Below are positions 33,550 through 43,800 of a stretch of 64,000 nucleotides of DNA, piece after piece. The notes below the pieces were generated by a model. That model was given only the letters and a program-made list of their open reading frames with translations, made no database searches and was not told the DNA's origin. The stretch comes from Elusimicrobia bacterium GWB2_63_16. Its GTDB lineage: Bacteria; Elusimicrobiota; Elusimicrobia; Elusimicrobiales; UBA9959. The translations under genes were made by a program, and so were the position numbers. The first letter of the stretch is position 1. Each line of letters begins with the position of its first letter. The stretch is from assembly GCA_001799715.1 (NCBI GenBank), contig MGTZ01000020.1, positions 19,975 through 83,974 on the forward strand. The letters are read 5' to 3'.

Positions 33550-36500
33550 ATGAAGAAACTCGCGGTATTCCTGGCTTTTTTTGCTTTTTTCAAGGGGGGG
33601 GCGCTGGCCTTGGTCCCCTCGAATGTCCATTTTGATTACAATACCTCCGATTCGGTCAGCGTTTCCTGGGATCCTTACGCCGGCCCCGGGTATTGGGCCG
33701 TCCTAAGCGACTACGAAGACTTCTCTACGTGGATCTCGAGCGCCCCGCTAGTTACCTCGGACGTAACGCGCCTCTACACGGGCCTGAAGGCCAACACCAC
33801 CTACCATTTCAAGATAAAATTCTCCGACCAGGACGACAGCCAGTATTCCGCGCCCATTTCCACGGCGATACCCGCCGTACCGCCCTCCCAGGTCTCTTTC
33901 CCGGAAGTCTACTATTCCAGCGTCAGCGCCCAGTGGAGCACCCTCGAGAATTCGCCGTCCTCAGAGTACCAGGCCGAAGCCGCCATGGACCCGGCTTTCA
34001 CGCTGAACGTCTCCTTCTCCAGCGGCGCCGTCTCCGGCGCGGTGTTAGGCGGATTTACCCCTGATACGACGGTATACCTGCACGTACGGACTTTCGGCCT
34101 GACGGGAGCGGACAGTCCGTTCTCGGCGGCGCCGTCCACCGTGACGCTGGCCTATCCGCCGGGCAGCGAGGCTTATGCCCTGGTCTCCTCCACCGGCCTG
34201 TCCGTCTTCTGGGACGGCAACGGCAACCCCGGCTGGACCAAATATGAACTGACGGTTTCCACCGAGGAAGGCTTCGCCACGGTCAACTATTCCACCGCCC
34301 TGCCCGTCAATTATTACGAGGCGGCCGGCCTGCTGCCCAACACCACCTACTATTTCAAGGCCCTGGCCGTGAACGGTTCCGGCATACGCACCGGGTATAC
34401 CGTCTTCGGGGCCACGATGACCTATGCCGCCGCCCCCGGCGCTACCGCGCCCGCTCTGGACGCCGTCACCGCCACCTCGGCGGACGCGCACTGGCTGGGC
34501 GGCGACAACCCCGGCTTCACGGAATATTACGTGCAGGCCAGCACGGCCGCCGATTTCACCGGCCTGGATTACGGCCCCGGCACCTGGCTGGCGGGGGCCT
34601 ACCGCAGCGTTACCGGGCTGGAGTCCGGCCTGACCTACCATTTCCGCGTGCGGGCCCGCGACGCCCTGGGGCGCCCCAGCCCCTGGCTGGAGCTGGGCAG
34701 CGCGGTCACGCCGGCCGGGGCCGACACTACCCCGCCCTCGGTGACCGACCTGCAGGGCGGCGACGACGTGTGGCGCGGCGCCGCGGGCGGTTACTACATG
34801 GTGCATTTCTCCGACCTGGGCGCCGGACTGGACCGTTTCCAGGTGAGGGTCGCCACCGGCCCGGCCGGCAGCGGCACCGTGGTCTACGACTGGACCGACG
34901 CGGTCACCGGGATAAACGCCGCCGTTTACGACCAGGACTGGCCGCTGCCGGCGGCCGTCTTCGGGGCTATAGCCGAGAACGTGACTTCTTACGTTTCCGT
35001 CAGGGTCTACGACCTGGCCTCTCCGGCCAACTTTACCGTCAAGGAGGACGCCTTCTACGTTCTGCGCGACACCACCCCGCCGACCATAACCAATGCCGCG
35101 GTTTCACCCGCGGGCTGGCTGGCGGCCGATCCGGGGGCGGTCTTCGACGTGGATTTCGCCGACTCGCTGGCCGGCCTGGCCGCGGCCAGCTACAGCGCCG
35201 GTTCCGTCCCGGGCCTCGCCGGGGGGGACATACTGGGCTGGACCGCCGTGCCCGGCTTCGCTGCGGGCCCCGCCCATACCGCGCTCTGGGGCGTGGACTT
35301 CGGCGCGCTGCGCGACGGCGGCACAAACTATATCAGCGTGCGGGCAGTGGACGCGGCCGGCAACGCCAGCGTTCTGGCCGACGTGTTCAGGATACTCAAG
35401 AATACCGTGGGCCCGGCCGTCAGCATCGCGGCCCCTGCCTCCGCCTACGTGTCTACGGTGACGCTGGTAACCGGAGTAGCGGCCCCCATGACCGAGACAG
35501 ATCCAGTGGCCGGCGTGCAGGTGTCGCTGCAGGAACTCTCCAGCCCCAACTCCTACTATTTCGACGGGGCGGCCTTCTCCTCCGCCTCGCCGGTCTGGCT
35601 GGCCGCCGCCGGCACGCTCTCCTGGTCCTACGACGCCTCCACCGCGCCCTTCGCCGCCGGCGTGCAGTACCGGGCCGCGGCCCGCGCCAGCGATACCGAC
35701 GGCCTGCTGACCGCGCCGCCCTACCCCAATGTCTCTTTCCGCCTGGACCAGGTGAACCCGACGGTCTACGTCTCCACCCCGCTCGCCGATTCCTCCGTCT
35801 ACTCTCTGGATGCCGTAGAAGGCACCGCGGCCGACGCCGGCGGAGCCGGCCTGGGGGCGGTGGAGATCTACGTCAGCCGGGCTCTGGACGGGAAGTGGTG
35901 GAACTTCGTCGCCGGCTCCTGGGGCGACGTGGCCGTGGCCAGCGCCACGCCCGCCGCCGCCTCCTGGTCCTATACCCCGGCGGCCGGCCTGCGCGGCGCG
36001 CTGGCCCACGACCAGCAGTATTTCATAGCGGCCGTGGCCAGGGACGCCGCCGCGCCCGCCAACACTTCGGGTCTCGGCCTGGCCGGTTCCACCATAACCT
36101 GGAAGGACACGCTGGCCCCGGAGACCGTGACGGCCTTCGCGCCGTCCACGGGTTCCGCGCCGGGCCGGGTGGACCTGCGCTGGACCTTCGCCGGCGACGA
36201 CGGCGGCGCGTTGGCGCTGACCTACGGGCGTTTCGCCGTGCAGTACTCCACCTACGCCGGGGCCGTGTTCAGCACCCAGACGGCCCAGGTGATGATCTCC
36301 ACCGCCATGGTCCCGGCCGGGGCCCAGCTCTCCTACACGGTGGCCGGCCTGGCACCCGAGACCACCTACTATCTGCGCCTGTGGGTGCAGGACGACGCCG
36401 AGTTCTGGTCGGCCCCGTCGCCGCTGGCCTCTACCCTCTCCGGCGACCGCCTCAATGACACCATCTCCGGCTCCGTGCGCACCCCAGCGGGCGCCGGCGT

Positions 36501-37296
36501 CACCGGCGTTATGGTGGACGCCATCACCAACCTGGGCGCCGTGGCGGCCTCCGCCTACACGCTCGACGACGGGCTGGGCTCCTTCTCGCTGACGCCGCTG
36601 CCCGACGGCATCTACCGCGTTCGCGCCACCTGGCTGCAGGACGGCTTCTCCAACTCCATCGCCAAGGACCAGATCCCGATGGGCTACGCGGACACCAATT
36701 TCCTGCTCTCGCTGGACTACGAGCTGGCCAGCGTCTCCGGCTCGCTGCCGGCCGCCGCGCCTTCCGGCCTGCGGCCGTCCGCGGCGGGGGGACAGGCGCA
36801 GTTGTGGCGCGGGGCCAGCCTGCTGGCCACCGCGGCCGCCGACGCTTCCGGGCGGTTTTTTATAGGCAATCTCATCCCCGGGCCGTACACCCTGCGCGTC
36901 AGCGCCGACGGCGCGGCCTGGAAAACTCTGGAGATCTCCCTGGCGCCCGGCCAGGAACTGCGCCTGCAGCCGCTGGGCGCCCTGGCGGACAAGGCCGGCA
37001 CCTATGTCTATCCGAACCCGTCCTCGTCGCACGTCGTCTTCCGCGTGGCCACGGCCATCTCTCCGGTCAGGTTGAAGCTCTCCATCTTCGCGCTCGACGG
37101 TACGCTGGTGAAGGCCACGGAGTACGGCGAAGCCGGCTGGACCTACACGGACGCCGCCACCGACGTCTACGAGTACCGCTGGGATTTCTCCGGCAGCCGG
37201 CCGGCCAGCGGCGTCTATTTCTGCACGGTGAAGCTGAAGGACGAGCTCGGCGGCGGCGCCGAGACCCTGACCAGGAAATTCGCGGTCATAAGGTGA
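33550..37296 (+). CDS. Exported multi-FN3 protein with C-terminal sorting domain
   Basis: A 1248-residue product with a signal peptide (about 1-20). About four fibronectin-III-like modules fill residues 24-390 (recurring TTYHFKI/TTYYFKA strands). Bacterial Ig-like modules follow, each opening DTTPPxxT or similar (about 395-965). A carboxypeptidase-regulatory-like domain comes next (SGSVRTPAGAGVTGVMVDA, about 970-1050). The final ~100 residues are a FlgD-Ig/type-IX-like sorting domain (YVYPNPSSSHVVFRV ... RPASGVYFCTVKLKD ... RKFAVIR). Its C-terminal ~500 residues are paralogous to those of the product of 49472. It starts a seven-gene co-directional run; the next gene begins seven bases downstream. 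A surface adhesin or scaffold role is inferred. Confidence 0.82.
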   Translation: MKKLAVFLAFFAFFKGGALALVPSNVHFDYNTSDSVSVSWDPYAGPGYWAVLSDYEDFSTWISSAPLVTSDVTRLYTGLKANTTYHFKIKFSDQDDSQYSAPISTAIPAVPPSQVSFPEVYYSSVSAQWSTLENSPSSEYQAEAAMDPAFTLNVSFSSGAVSGAVLGGFTPDTTVYLHVRTFGLTGADSPFSAAPSTVTLAYPPGSEAYALVSSTGLSVFWDGNGNPGWTKYELTVSTEEGFATVNYSTALPVNYYEAAGLLPNTTYYFKALAVNGSGIRTGYTVFGATMTYAAAPGATAPALDAVTATSADAHWLGGDNPGFTEYYVQASTAADFTGLDYGPGTWLAGAYRSVTGLESGLTYHFRVRARDALGRPSPWLELGSAVTPAGADTTPPSVTDLQGGDDVWRGAAGGYYMVHFSDLGAGLDRFQVRVATGPAGSGTVVYDWTDAVTGINAAVYDQDWPLPAAVFGAIAENVTSYVSVRVYDLASPANFTVKEDAFYVLRDTTPPTITNAAVSPAGWLAADPGAVFDVDFADSLAGLAAASYSAGSVPGLAGGDILGWTAVPGFAAGPAHTALWGVDFGALRDGGTNYISVRAVDAAGNASVLADVFRILKNTVGPAVSIAAPASAYVSTVTLVTGVAAPMTETDPVAGVQVSLQELSSPNSYYFDGAAFSSASPVWLAAAGTLSWSYDASTAPFAAGVQYRAAARASDTDGLLTAPPYPNVSFRLDQVNPTVYVSTPLADSSVYSLDAVEGTAADAGGAGLGAVEIYVSRALDGKWWNFVAGSWGDVAVASATPAAASWSYTPAAGLRGALAHDQQYFIAAVARDAAAPANTSGLGLAGSTITWKDTLAPETVTAFAPSTGSAPGRVDLRWTFAGDDGGALALTYGRFAVQYSTYAGAVFSTQTAQVMISTAMVPAGAQLSYTVAGLAPETTYYLRLWVQDDAEFWSAPSPLASTLSGDRLNDTISGSVRTPAGAGVTGVMVDAITNLGAVAASAYTLDDGLGSFSLTPLPDGIYRVRATWLQDGFSNSIAKDQIPMGYADTNFLLSLDYELASVSGSLPAAAPSGLRPSAAGGQAQLWRGASLLATAAADASGRFFIGNLIPGPYTLRVSADGAAWKTLEISLAPGQELRLQPLGALADKAGTYVYPNPSSSHVVFRVATAISPVRLKLSIFALDGTLVKATEYGEAGWTYTDAATDVYEYRWDFSGSRPASGVYFCTVKLKDELGGGAETLTRKFAVIR

Positions 37297-37303
37297 GAAC
37301 GCT

Positions 37304-39043
37304 ATGAAGACAAGACTGGCCCTGATCTGCTGCCTGCTGCTGCCCGCGGCCTCCCGCGCGGCCAACATAACCGGCACCGGCGCCTCGGTGCACGACTCCG
37401 CCGGCGCGGCGCGCAGCACCTTCTCCAACTCCGAGACCATCACGCTGCGCCAGAGCGTGAACATCGCCGAGAACAGCCCTACGAGCGACAGCGTGGATTT
37501 CACCTTCGAGATCCTAAACGCCGCCGGCGCCGCGGTATTTACCCACGCCGGCAACTCCGCGCCCGGCACGCAGGGCGGGGCGCAGACTCAGCTGGCGGGT
37601 ATCTCGATCAACTCCTTCTACTCTTCCCCGGGCAACTATACCTTCCGGGCCAAGGCCACGCTGGACGCCGAGACCGTAACGCAGACGGCCGCTTTCCTGA
37701 TCTCCAGCCCCAACATCACGCTGATCTACCCGCCCAACGGCGCGCGCGGCCTGTCCGACAACCCGCTCACCTTCCGCTGGACGGCCAGCGGGGCCAGCCG
37801 CTACCGCGTAACCGTGGCCGACAACGCCAGCCTCTACAACGAGCTGCACTCGGCGGTGAACGCCGGCGAGAGCTATTATTCCTATCCCGCGGATCCCTCG
37901 GAGCCCAGGGAACGGCTCGTGCCCGAGCAGGTCTACTACTGGAAGGTGGAGGGCCTGGACGCCAGCAACAACAAGATCTCGGAGAGCAACGTCTATACTT
38001 TCTCGCTCAAGGGGCAGGCTTCCTCCACCACCCGCAACGTGGCCGTCACCCTGCTGGAGGTGACCACCCCGGCGCTGGATTTCGAGAAGCCGATCAATTT
38101 TAAGGCGGTACTCTACAACAGCGGCTCGGCTACCGAGTCCAATATCTCGGTGAAGATGTCCCTGGGCGGCCTGTCGGCCCAGGATTCGCCCAAACCGGTG
38201 ATGACCATAGGCCCCGGCGAGCAGGTGGCGCTGACCTTCACCGCCTTCATGCCGCCCGGCCAGGAGCAGGGTCTGGCCGCGGCCTGCGCGGACCTGTTCG
38301 ACGACAACATGCCGGACAACTGCAAGACCAGATTGATCGGCAAGGACGCCGGCACCACTACTGCCGCGGGGGCCGGCCGCAAGCTGACCTACGACGAGAT
38401 GTTCCAGGCCATCCTGCAGCGGCTCGGGCCCGAAGCGGCCAAGGCCCTGGAGGGGTACACTTTCGAGAGCCTCTCCTGCGCCAACTGCTCACAGGACGAG
38501 CTGGCGCTCATCATCGCCGCGCTGATAAGCGGCGAGGCGCAGCTCATAGGAGCCTCCGTCACCGAGACCGGCGGCGCCGAAACCACCCTGGGCGCCAACA
38601 CCTCCGCCGCGGCGGACGCCGGTTCGGACTCCGCGGGCGAGGAGGCCGTGCCCGAGGAGACCTCGCTGGACCTGTCCCCGCTGAAGAACGACATCCCCGG
38701 AGAATGGAGCGGGTACACCGAGGCGCGGGGCAAGGAAGCCTCGACTATAGTGATACGGAGCAAGAAGGAATGGCGCAAGCTGTGGCAGACGCTGTCCAAC
38801 GAGGAGGAGCCGGACGTGGACTTCGGCGATTCCATGGTGATAGGAGTCATCTCCGGCGCGCTGGACCGGGCGGCCGCGGTACGCCTGCTGGGCAGCCGCA
38901 AAACGGACGACGGGATGGCCTTCGATTATTACCAGATAGAGACCCCGCGCGGAGCCGAGGCTTCCAAGGCGGCCTATATTTTCCGTCTCTACCCGCGCTC
39001 GGACGACAAGGTTTCCTTCTCGCGGGTGGACGTCCGCAAGTGA
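37304..39043 (+). CDS. Exported CARDB/Ig-like protein with PrcB-like C-terminal domain
   Basis: A 579-residue product with a signal peptide (about 1-19). Ig-like domains follow, including LIYPPNGARGLSDNPLTFRW, usual for FN3-like domains of envelope proteins. A CARDB-type domain comes next (about 245-340: EKPINFKAVLYNSGSATESNI). A low-complexity Ser/Ala/Thr/Glu segment leads to a C-terminal domain (about 465-579) with KEWRKLWQTLSNEE and DFGDSMVIGVISG, which resembles the PrcB C-terminal domain. PrcB is a regulator or cofactor of a spirochaete surface protease; the match here is by pattern only. It is second in the run, seven bases after the FN3 gene. Confidence 0.65.
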   Translation: MKTRLALICCLLLPAASRAANITGTGASVHDSAGAARSTFSNSETITLRQSVNIAENSPTSDSVDFTFEILNAAGAAVFTHAGNSAPGTQGGAQTQLAGISINSFYSSPGNYTFRAKATLDAETVTQTAAFLISSPNITLIYPPNGARGLSDNPLTFRWTASGASRYRVTVADNASLYNELHSAVNAGESYYSYPADPSEPRERLVPEQVYYWKVEGLDASNNKISESNVYTFSLKGQASSTTRNVAVTLLEVTTPALDFEKPINFKAVLYNSGSATESNISVKMSLGGLSAQDSPKPVMTIGPGEQVALTFTAFMPPGQEQGLAAACADLFDDNMPDNCKTRLIGKDAGTTTAAGAGRKLTYDEMFQAILQRLGPEAAKALEGYTFESLSCANCSQDELALIIAALISGEAQLIGASVTETGGAETTLGANTSAAADAGSDSAGEEAVPEETSLDLSPLKNDIPGEWSGYTEARGKEASTIVIRSKKEWRKLWQTLSNEEEPDVDFGDSMVIGVISGALDRAAAVRLLGSRKTDDGMAFDYYQIETPRGAEASKAAYIFRLYPRSDDKVSFSRVDVRK

Positions 39044-39086
39044 CCGGAGTTCAGGATAGATCTTAAGCTAACTTAACGGAGGAGTC

Positions 39087-39815
39087 ATGACGAAAACAAT
39101 GAAGATGGTAGCGGCCTTCGCCGCGGCGGGGGCGCTGGCGGCCTTCGCGCAGCCCGCCCTTTGCGCGCCCCGCGTGGCCGCGGTGGCGGTATTCATAACG
39201 GGCGACGTGCAGGTTAAGCGCACCGGTGAGTCGGCCTTCTCTGAACTGAAGGTCAACGACATGCTGTACGCCGGCGACAACATCAAGACCGCGGCCGCCA
39301 GCCGCGCCGGACTGGTCACCAAGGCCGGCGCCGAGGTGCGCCTCAACGAGAACTCCAGCTTCGAGATCTCGTCCCAGGGAAAGCTGCGCGACATGCTGAA
39401 CCTGTCCGTGGGCCAGCTCTGGACCCGGATGCTGCACAAGATGGCCAAGATCAACGTGCGCACCCCGTCGGCCGTCTGCGCCGTGCGCGGCACCGAGGCC
39501 GACATCGAGCAGCGCAGCCTGCTGACGGTGAAAGTCTACGAGGGTCATGTGGACGTGCAGAACTCGCTGGGCAAGCAGTCCCTGCGGGCCGGCCAGATGA
39601 CCACGGTGTCCGGCGCAAACGCCGCGCCCGAGGCCGCCAAGAAGATGTCCGGCCAGGACGCCGGCAAGTGGCAGGAAGAGATCAAGGTGAGCGACTACAA
39701 AAAATTCATCAGCCTGCTCGAGGAGAGCGCCGCCGGCGGCAAAGACCTCAAGACGTCCGTCAAGATGCCGGACGGCTCGGTGAAGCAGATAGAAGGTTCG
39801 CTGAAGAAGAAGTAA
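39087..39815 (+). CDS. Exported FecR-domain protein
   Basis: A 242-residue product with a signal peptide (about 1-26). The FecR domain covers about 35-165: VNDMLYAGDNIKTAAASRAG, then VRLNENSSFEI and VRTPSAVCAVRGTEADIE. There is no membrane anchor for sigma-factor signalling. This stand-alone exported FecR form is common beside large surface-protein genes and probably binds polysaccharide or protein. The C-terminal ~60 residues are Lys-rich and helical (KKFISLLEESAAGGKDLK). GGAGGAG lies before the ATG. It is third in the run and 29 bases before a PorV-like gene. Confidence 0.82.
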   Translation: MTKTMKMVAAFAAAGALAAFAQPALCAPRVAAVAVFITGDVQVKRTGESAFSELKVNDMLYAGDNIKTAAASRAGLVTKAGAEVRLNENSSFEISSQGKLRDMLNLSVGQLWTRMLHKMAKINVRTPSAVCAVRGTEADIEQRSLLTVKVYEGHVDVQNSLGKQSLRAGQMTTVSGANAAPEAAKKMSGQDAGKWQEEIKVSDYKKFISLLEESAAGGKDLKTSVKMPDGSVKQIEGSLKKK

Positions 39816-39844
39816 GCCGGCCACGCCCGGCGGAGGAACTGTTT

Positions 39845-40771
39845 ATGAAACCTGGCATTATACTGGGAGTGCTGCTGCTGGCACAGGGGGCGCCGCTGCG
39901 CGCCGCCGGCAGCTCCGCGGCGCAGTTCCTCAGCCTGGGCTTCGGGGCCCGGGCGCTCGGCATGGGCGAGGCGTACACGGCGGTGTCCGATGACATCTCA
40001 AGCGTCTACTATAACCCGGCCGGGCTGGCCTCCGGGGGAGAGGGGCGGGAGCTCGCTTTCTCGCACGCCTTCCACCTGGAGGACACCTCGGTCTCGCAGG
40101 CCGCCTATATGCGGCGGCCCTTCGCGGCGGCGGTCACCTATTTCTCGGCCGGGGAGCTTGAGGGCCGCGACGCCACCGGCGGCCTGACCGGGGATTTCAC
40201 GGCCAGGGACGTGGCGGCGCAGCTGTCCCGCGGCTTCAAGCTCGGGCCGCTCGATGCCGGTCTCACCGGCAGGGTGATCAGCCAGCGCATACGCTCCAGC
40301 GGGGCCACTTCCCTCTCGGCCGACGCCGGGCTGCTGTACCGCTTCGCGGGCACGCCCTGGTCGCTGGGGGCGGCGGTGACCAACCTGGGCACCCGGGTCA
40401 AGTTCGAAGAGGAGAGTTTTCCTCTGCCGCTCAGGTTCAAGGCCGGCGCGGCGGCGGCTTTCAAGGGCGCGCGGCTGCTGGTGGCGCTCGACGCGGAGTT
40501 GCCGGCCGACGGCCCGGCGCTGGCGCGGCTCGGGGCGGAATACACCGGGCTGGAAGGCATAGCGCTGCGCCTGGGCTGGCGCACCGCGGCCTCGGGGCAA
40601 AGGGACGCGATACTGGGCAGGGGTTTCGACGAGACGTCAGGGGCGGCAGGCCTGTACGGCTTTTTCGCCGGCGCCGGTTTCGCCTACGCCGGCTTCAGCC
40701 TGGACTACGCCCTGCTGCCGTACGGCGACCTGGGCACGGCGCACCGGTTCGCGGTAGGCATGAAGTTCTAG
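39845..40771 (+). CDS. PorV/PorQ-family outer-membrane beta-barrel protein
   Basis: A 308-residue product. The ATG at 39845 is preceded by GGAGGAA and opens a signal peptide (about 1-20); the frame is open further upstream inside the FecR gene but without support. Family signatures are GARALGMGEAYTAVSDDISS then VYYNPAGLAS, and a closing block FSLDYALLPYGDLGTAHRF. It matches the paralogues at 9215 and 60857 over its whole length and lacks the basic tail of the 9215 product. It sits between two genes whose products carry sorting-type C-termini, so it may export or anchor them. Confidence 0.82.
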   Translation: MKPGIILGVLLLAQGAPLRAAGSSAAQFLSLGFGARALGMGEAYTAVSDDISSVYYNPAGLASGGEGRELAFSHAFHLEDTSVSQAAYMRRPFAAAVTYFSAGELEGRDATGGLTGDFTARDVAAQLSRGFKLGPLDAGLTGRVISQRIRSSGATSLSADAGLLYRFAGTPWSLGAAVTNLGTRVKFEEESFPLPLRFKAGAAAAFKGARLLVALDAELPADGPALARLGAEYTGLEGIALRLGWRTAASGQRDAILGRGFDETSGAAGLYGFFAGAGFAYAGFSLDYALLPYGDLGTAHRFAVGMKF

Positions 40772-40865
40772 CGGGGTGCCAGGGTTGAAATAAGCGCGGG
40801 GCCCGTCGGGGGGCGCCGCGGATATTTGAACCTTTGCATTGCGTGATATTCACGGAGGCAGTCTT

Positions 40866-43800
40866 ATGAAGAAACTTATACTCGCCATCGCCATTTTCCT
40901 GGGGGCCTCGCCCCTCTGGGCCGAAGTTATGACCTACCAGGGCCGCCTGAAGGAATCGGACATTCCGGTGAGCGCCAACCGCGTCTTCCTTTTCGAATTC
41001 TGCGACGCGGAGACCAGCGGGATCTGCCATACCACGCCTTCCGGCTACCAGTCCTTCGCCGCGCAGAACGGTCTGTTCAAATCCACCTTCACCATCCCCG
41101 CGGCCGACCTGTCGCAGGGGCAGTGGTACCTGCAGGTCTCGGTGGGCCCCGATATCCCCGGTATCGTGGTTCTCACGCCCCGCGAGCGCCTTACCGCCGT
41201 GCCGTACGCCGTCTTCGCGTCCTCGGCTGGCTACGCTTCATACGCCGCCGGGGCGGTGCAGAAGACCGGCGACACCATGAGCGGTCAGCTGACGCTGGCC
41301 GGCTCCACGCTGACGGTCACCGGCAGCGAGTTCTCCGTAGGCGGCAGCACCTTCACGGTGAAAGCGGGATACGTGGGCATAGGGGTTGACACCCCCAGTG
41401 TGCCGCTTACGCTGGGATACAATAATTTCGCCGGCTGGGAATATTCCTCATCGAATCATAGCGTTGCCCACAAAATAGGCAAAACTTCCGACGGCGCCGG
41501 CCCGCTGCAGTTTGTTACCACCTTCAACCCCGGGGAATCCGGTGAGGTTTTCCGTTTCTCCTCCATGTACCGCGGCAATCTCCTTTCCATGCTGGCCGGA
41601 GGCGGCGTGGGCATAGGCACCGATATGCCCAGTGCGACGCTGGATATAATTTCTACCGGCACCGCGGCCGATGTGTACGCGCAGATCTGGCGCGATTCTA
41701 CCGGCCTTGTCGTAGGCTCTATGAGCGCTACGGGCTTAATGCAGGCGGTAAAGTTCGTCGGCGACGGCTCCGGCCTCTCCGGCGTTACAGGGGCTACCGA
41801 CGATACAAAGGTGCTCAAGACCGGCGACACCATGACCGGCCCTCTGGCCGTCATTGTCGATACCTCCGTGGATTCGTTCGACATTCAGACTAACGGTATA
41901 AATATTTCCACGTCGGGCGCCATTACCACGGTCGGACTCGGGCTTGGCACGGCTTCGCCAGATACGCGGGGCCAGGGCGCGGCGGATCTCCAGACCCAAA
42001 GGACCGCCGCTGACCAGATAGCCTCGGGCCAGTTCTCTTCTATCTCGGGCGGCGCCCTGAATACCGCCGCGGGAGAGTACTCCGTGGTGTCCGGCGGCTA
42101 TAAGAATACCGCCGCCGGCCAGGTTTCCAACGTTTCCGGCGGCCAGTTCAACACCGTTTCAGGGATCAACTCCTCCGTTTCGGGAGGTCTGTTCAATGTC
42201 GTGGCCGGTTCTAACTCGGCGGTTTCCGGCGGCGCCTACAATACCGTGACCGGCACCTCGGCGGTGATCGCCGGCGGCGAGTATAATGTCGCGTCAGGTA
42301 AACACTCCGCGGTGGGGGGCGGTTTTCTCAACACGGCTTCTTCCTTGTATTCGGCCGTGGGCGCCGGCACGGGCAACACCGCTTCCAACACCTACTCTTA
42401 CGTTGGCGGCGGCTCCGCCAACCTGGCTTCAGGCTATGTCGCCGTGGTCGCCGGCGGCGCGGCCAACCGCGCGGACGGATACCGCGCGGCGGTCGGCGGC
42501 GGTTATGATAACCGGGCTTCCGGGCAGGATTCGGTAGTCCCGGGCGGCTATAACAATACGGCGGAAGGCAATTATTCCTTCGCCGCCGGCGCGAAATCCA
42601 GCTCTACCGCGCAGGGCGCCTTTACCTGGCAGGACAGCGGCGGCACCACCATTAACCTCGTCAACGGCGTGACCGACCGCACGGTGTTCAAGAGCCGCGG
42701 CGGTTTCCTCGTGACCGGTTCCACCAATACCTCGATGACAGGCACGCAGGACCGCGGCGTGATCATGACCGGCAACGGCCTCTTGGGCATAGCCATCGAC
42801 TCGCCCCAGGCCGCGTTGGACGTGGTGTCCACCGGCACCGCTTCCGACGTCTACGCGCAGATCTGGCGCGATTCTACCGGCCTTGTTGTAGGCTCTGTGA
42901 GCGCTGCGGGCTTCATGAAGGCGGTAAAGTTCGTCGGCGACGGCTCGGGGCTTACCGGCGTGACCGGGGCTTCCGGCACGGATACTTCGAAGGTGCTCAA
43001 GGCCGGCGACACGATGACCGGAGACCTGACGATGGCGCTGGGTTCCACCATCACGGTTACCGGCAGCTCGTTCAGCGTGGGCGGCGCTACGCTGGCGGTA
43101 AGGGACGGGTTCGTGGGCATAGGAACGGCCAGCCCCGCCGCCCCGCTGACCATCGCCGGCGTGGTGGGCAACGAGATACAGTTCCCCAGCGCCGGCGGAG
43201 ACATCCAGATCTTCGGTACCGGCAGCCCGGACCAGTTCCTGATCGGCGGCGCCAACACCTTCGAGGTCAATATCGCCGGCACCTACCCGATGCGGGTAAG
43301 CAATACCGGCGTCGCCGTGGATACCGTGACCGCCAACGGGACCATCAGCGCGGCTCGCTACTATATCTCCGGCTCCCCGGCGCTGGTCTTCAGCGGCCTG
43401 GGCAATATGCTGGCCGGCAAGTCCGCCGGCGCCGTTACGACGAGCGGCGACGCCAATACCATGGCGGGCGCCTACGCCGGAGGCTCCAATACCACCGGAG
43501 GCAGCAACGCGATGGTGGGCGCTTATTCCGGCTACAGCAATATCTCCGGCTCCTATAACGCCCTCCTGGGCAAGGACGCCGGCTACGGCTCTTCCGGTTT
43601 TTCTTTCTCGAAAGCCGCGATGGTGGGTTACCAGGCCGGTTACGCGCTGATGCAGGGGGATAACAACGTATTTCTGGGCCACCGCGCGGGCTACAGCGTA
43701 ACGGTCGGGAGCTCCAACATCGTCATCGGAGCCGACATCACTACGCCGGAAACCGACTCCGATTACACCCTGAACATAGGCGGCGTCCTCCACGGGGACC

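Noticed and set aside
42030..42630. Periodic DNA repeats that could be taken for a CRISPR array
   Set aside because: Repeat units are in frame, vary at wobble positions and encode YadA-type head repeats within one continuous coding frame.
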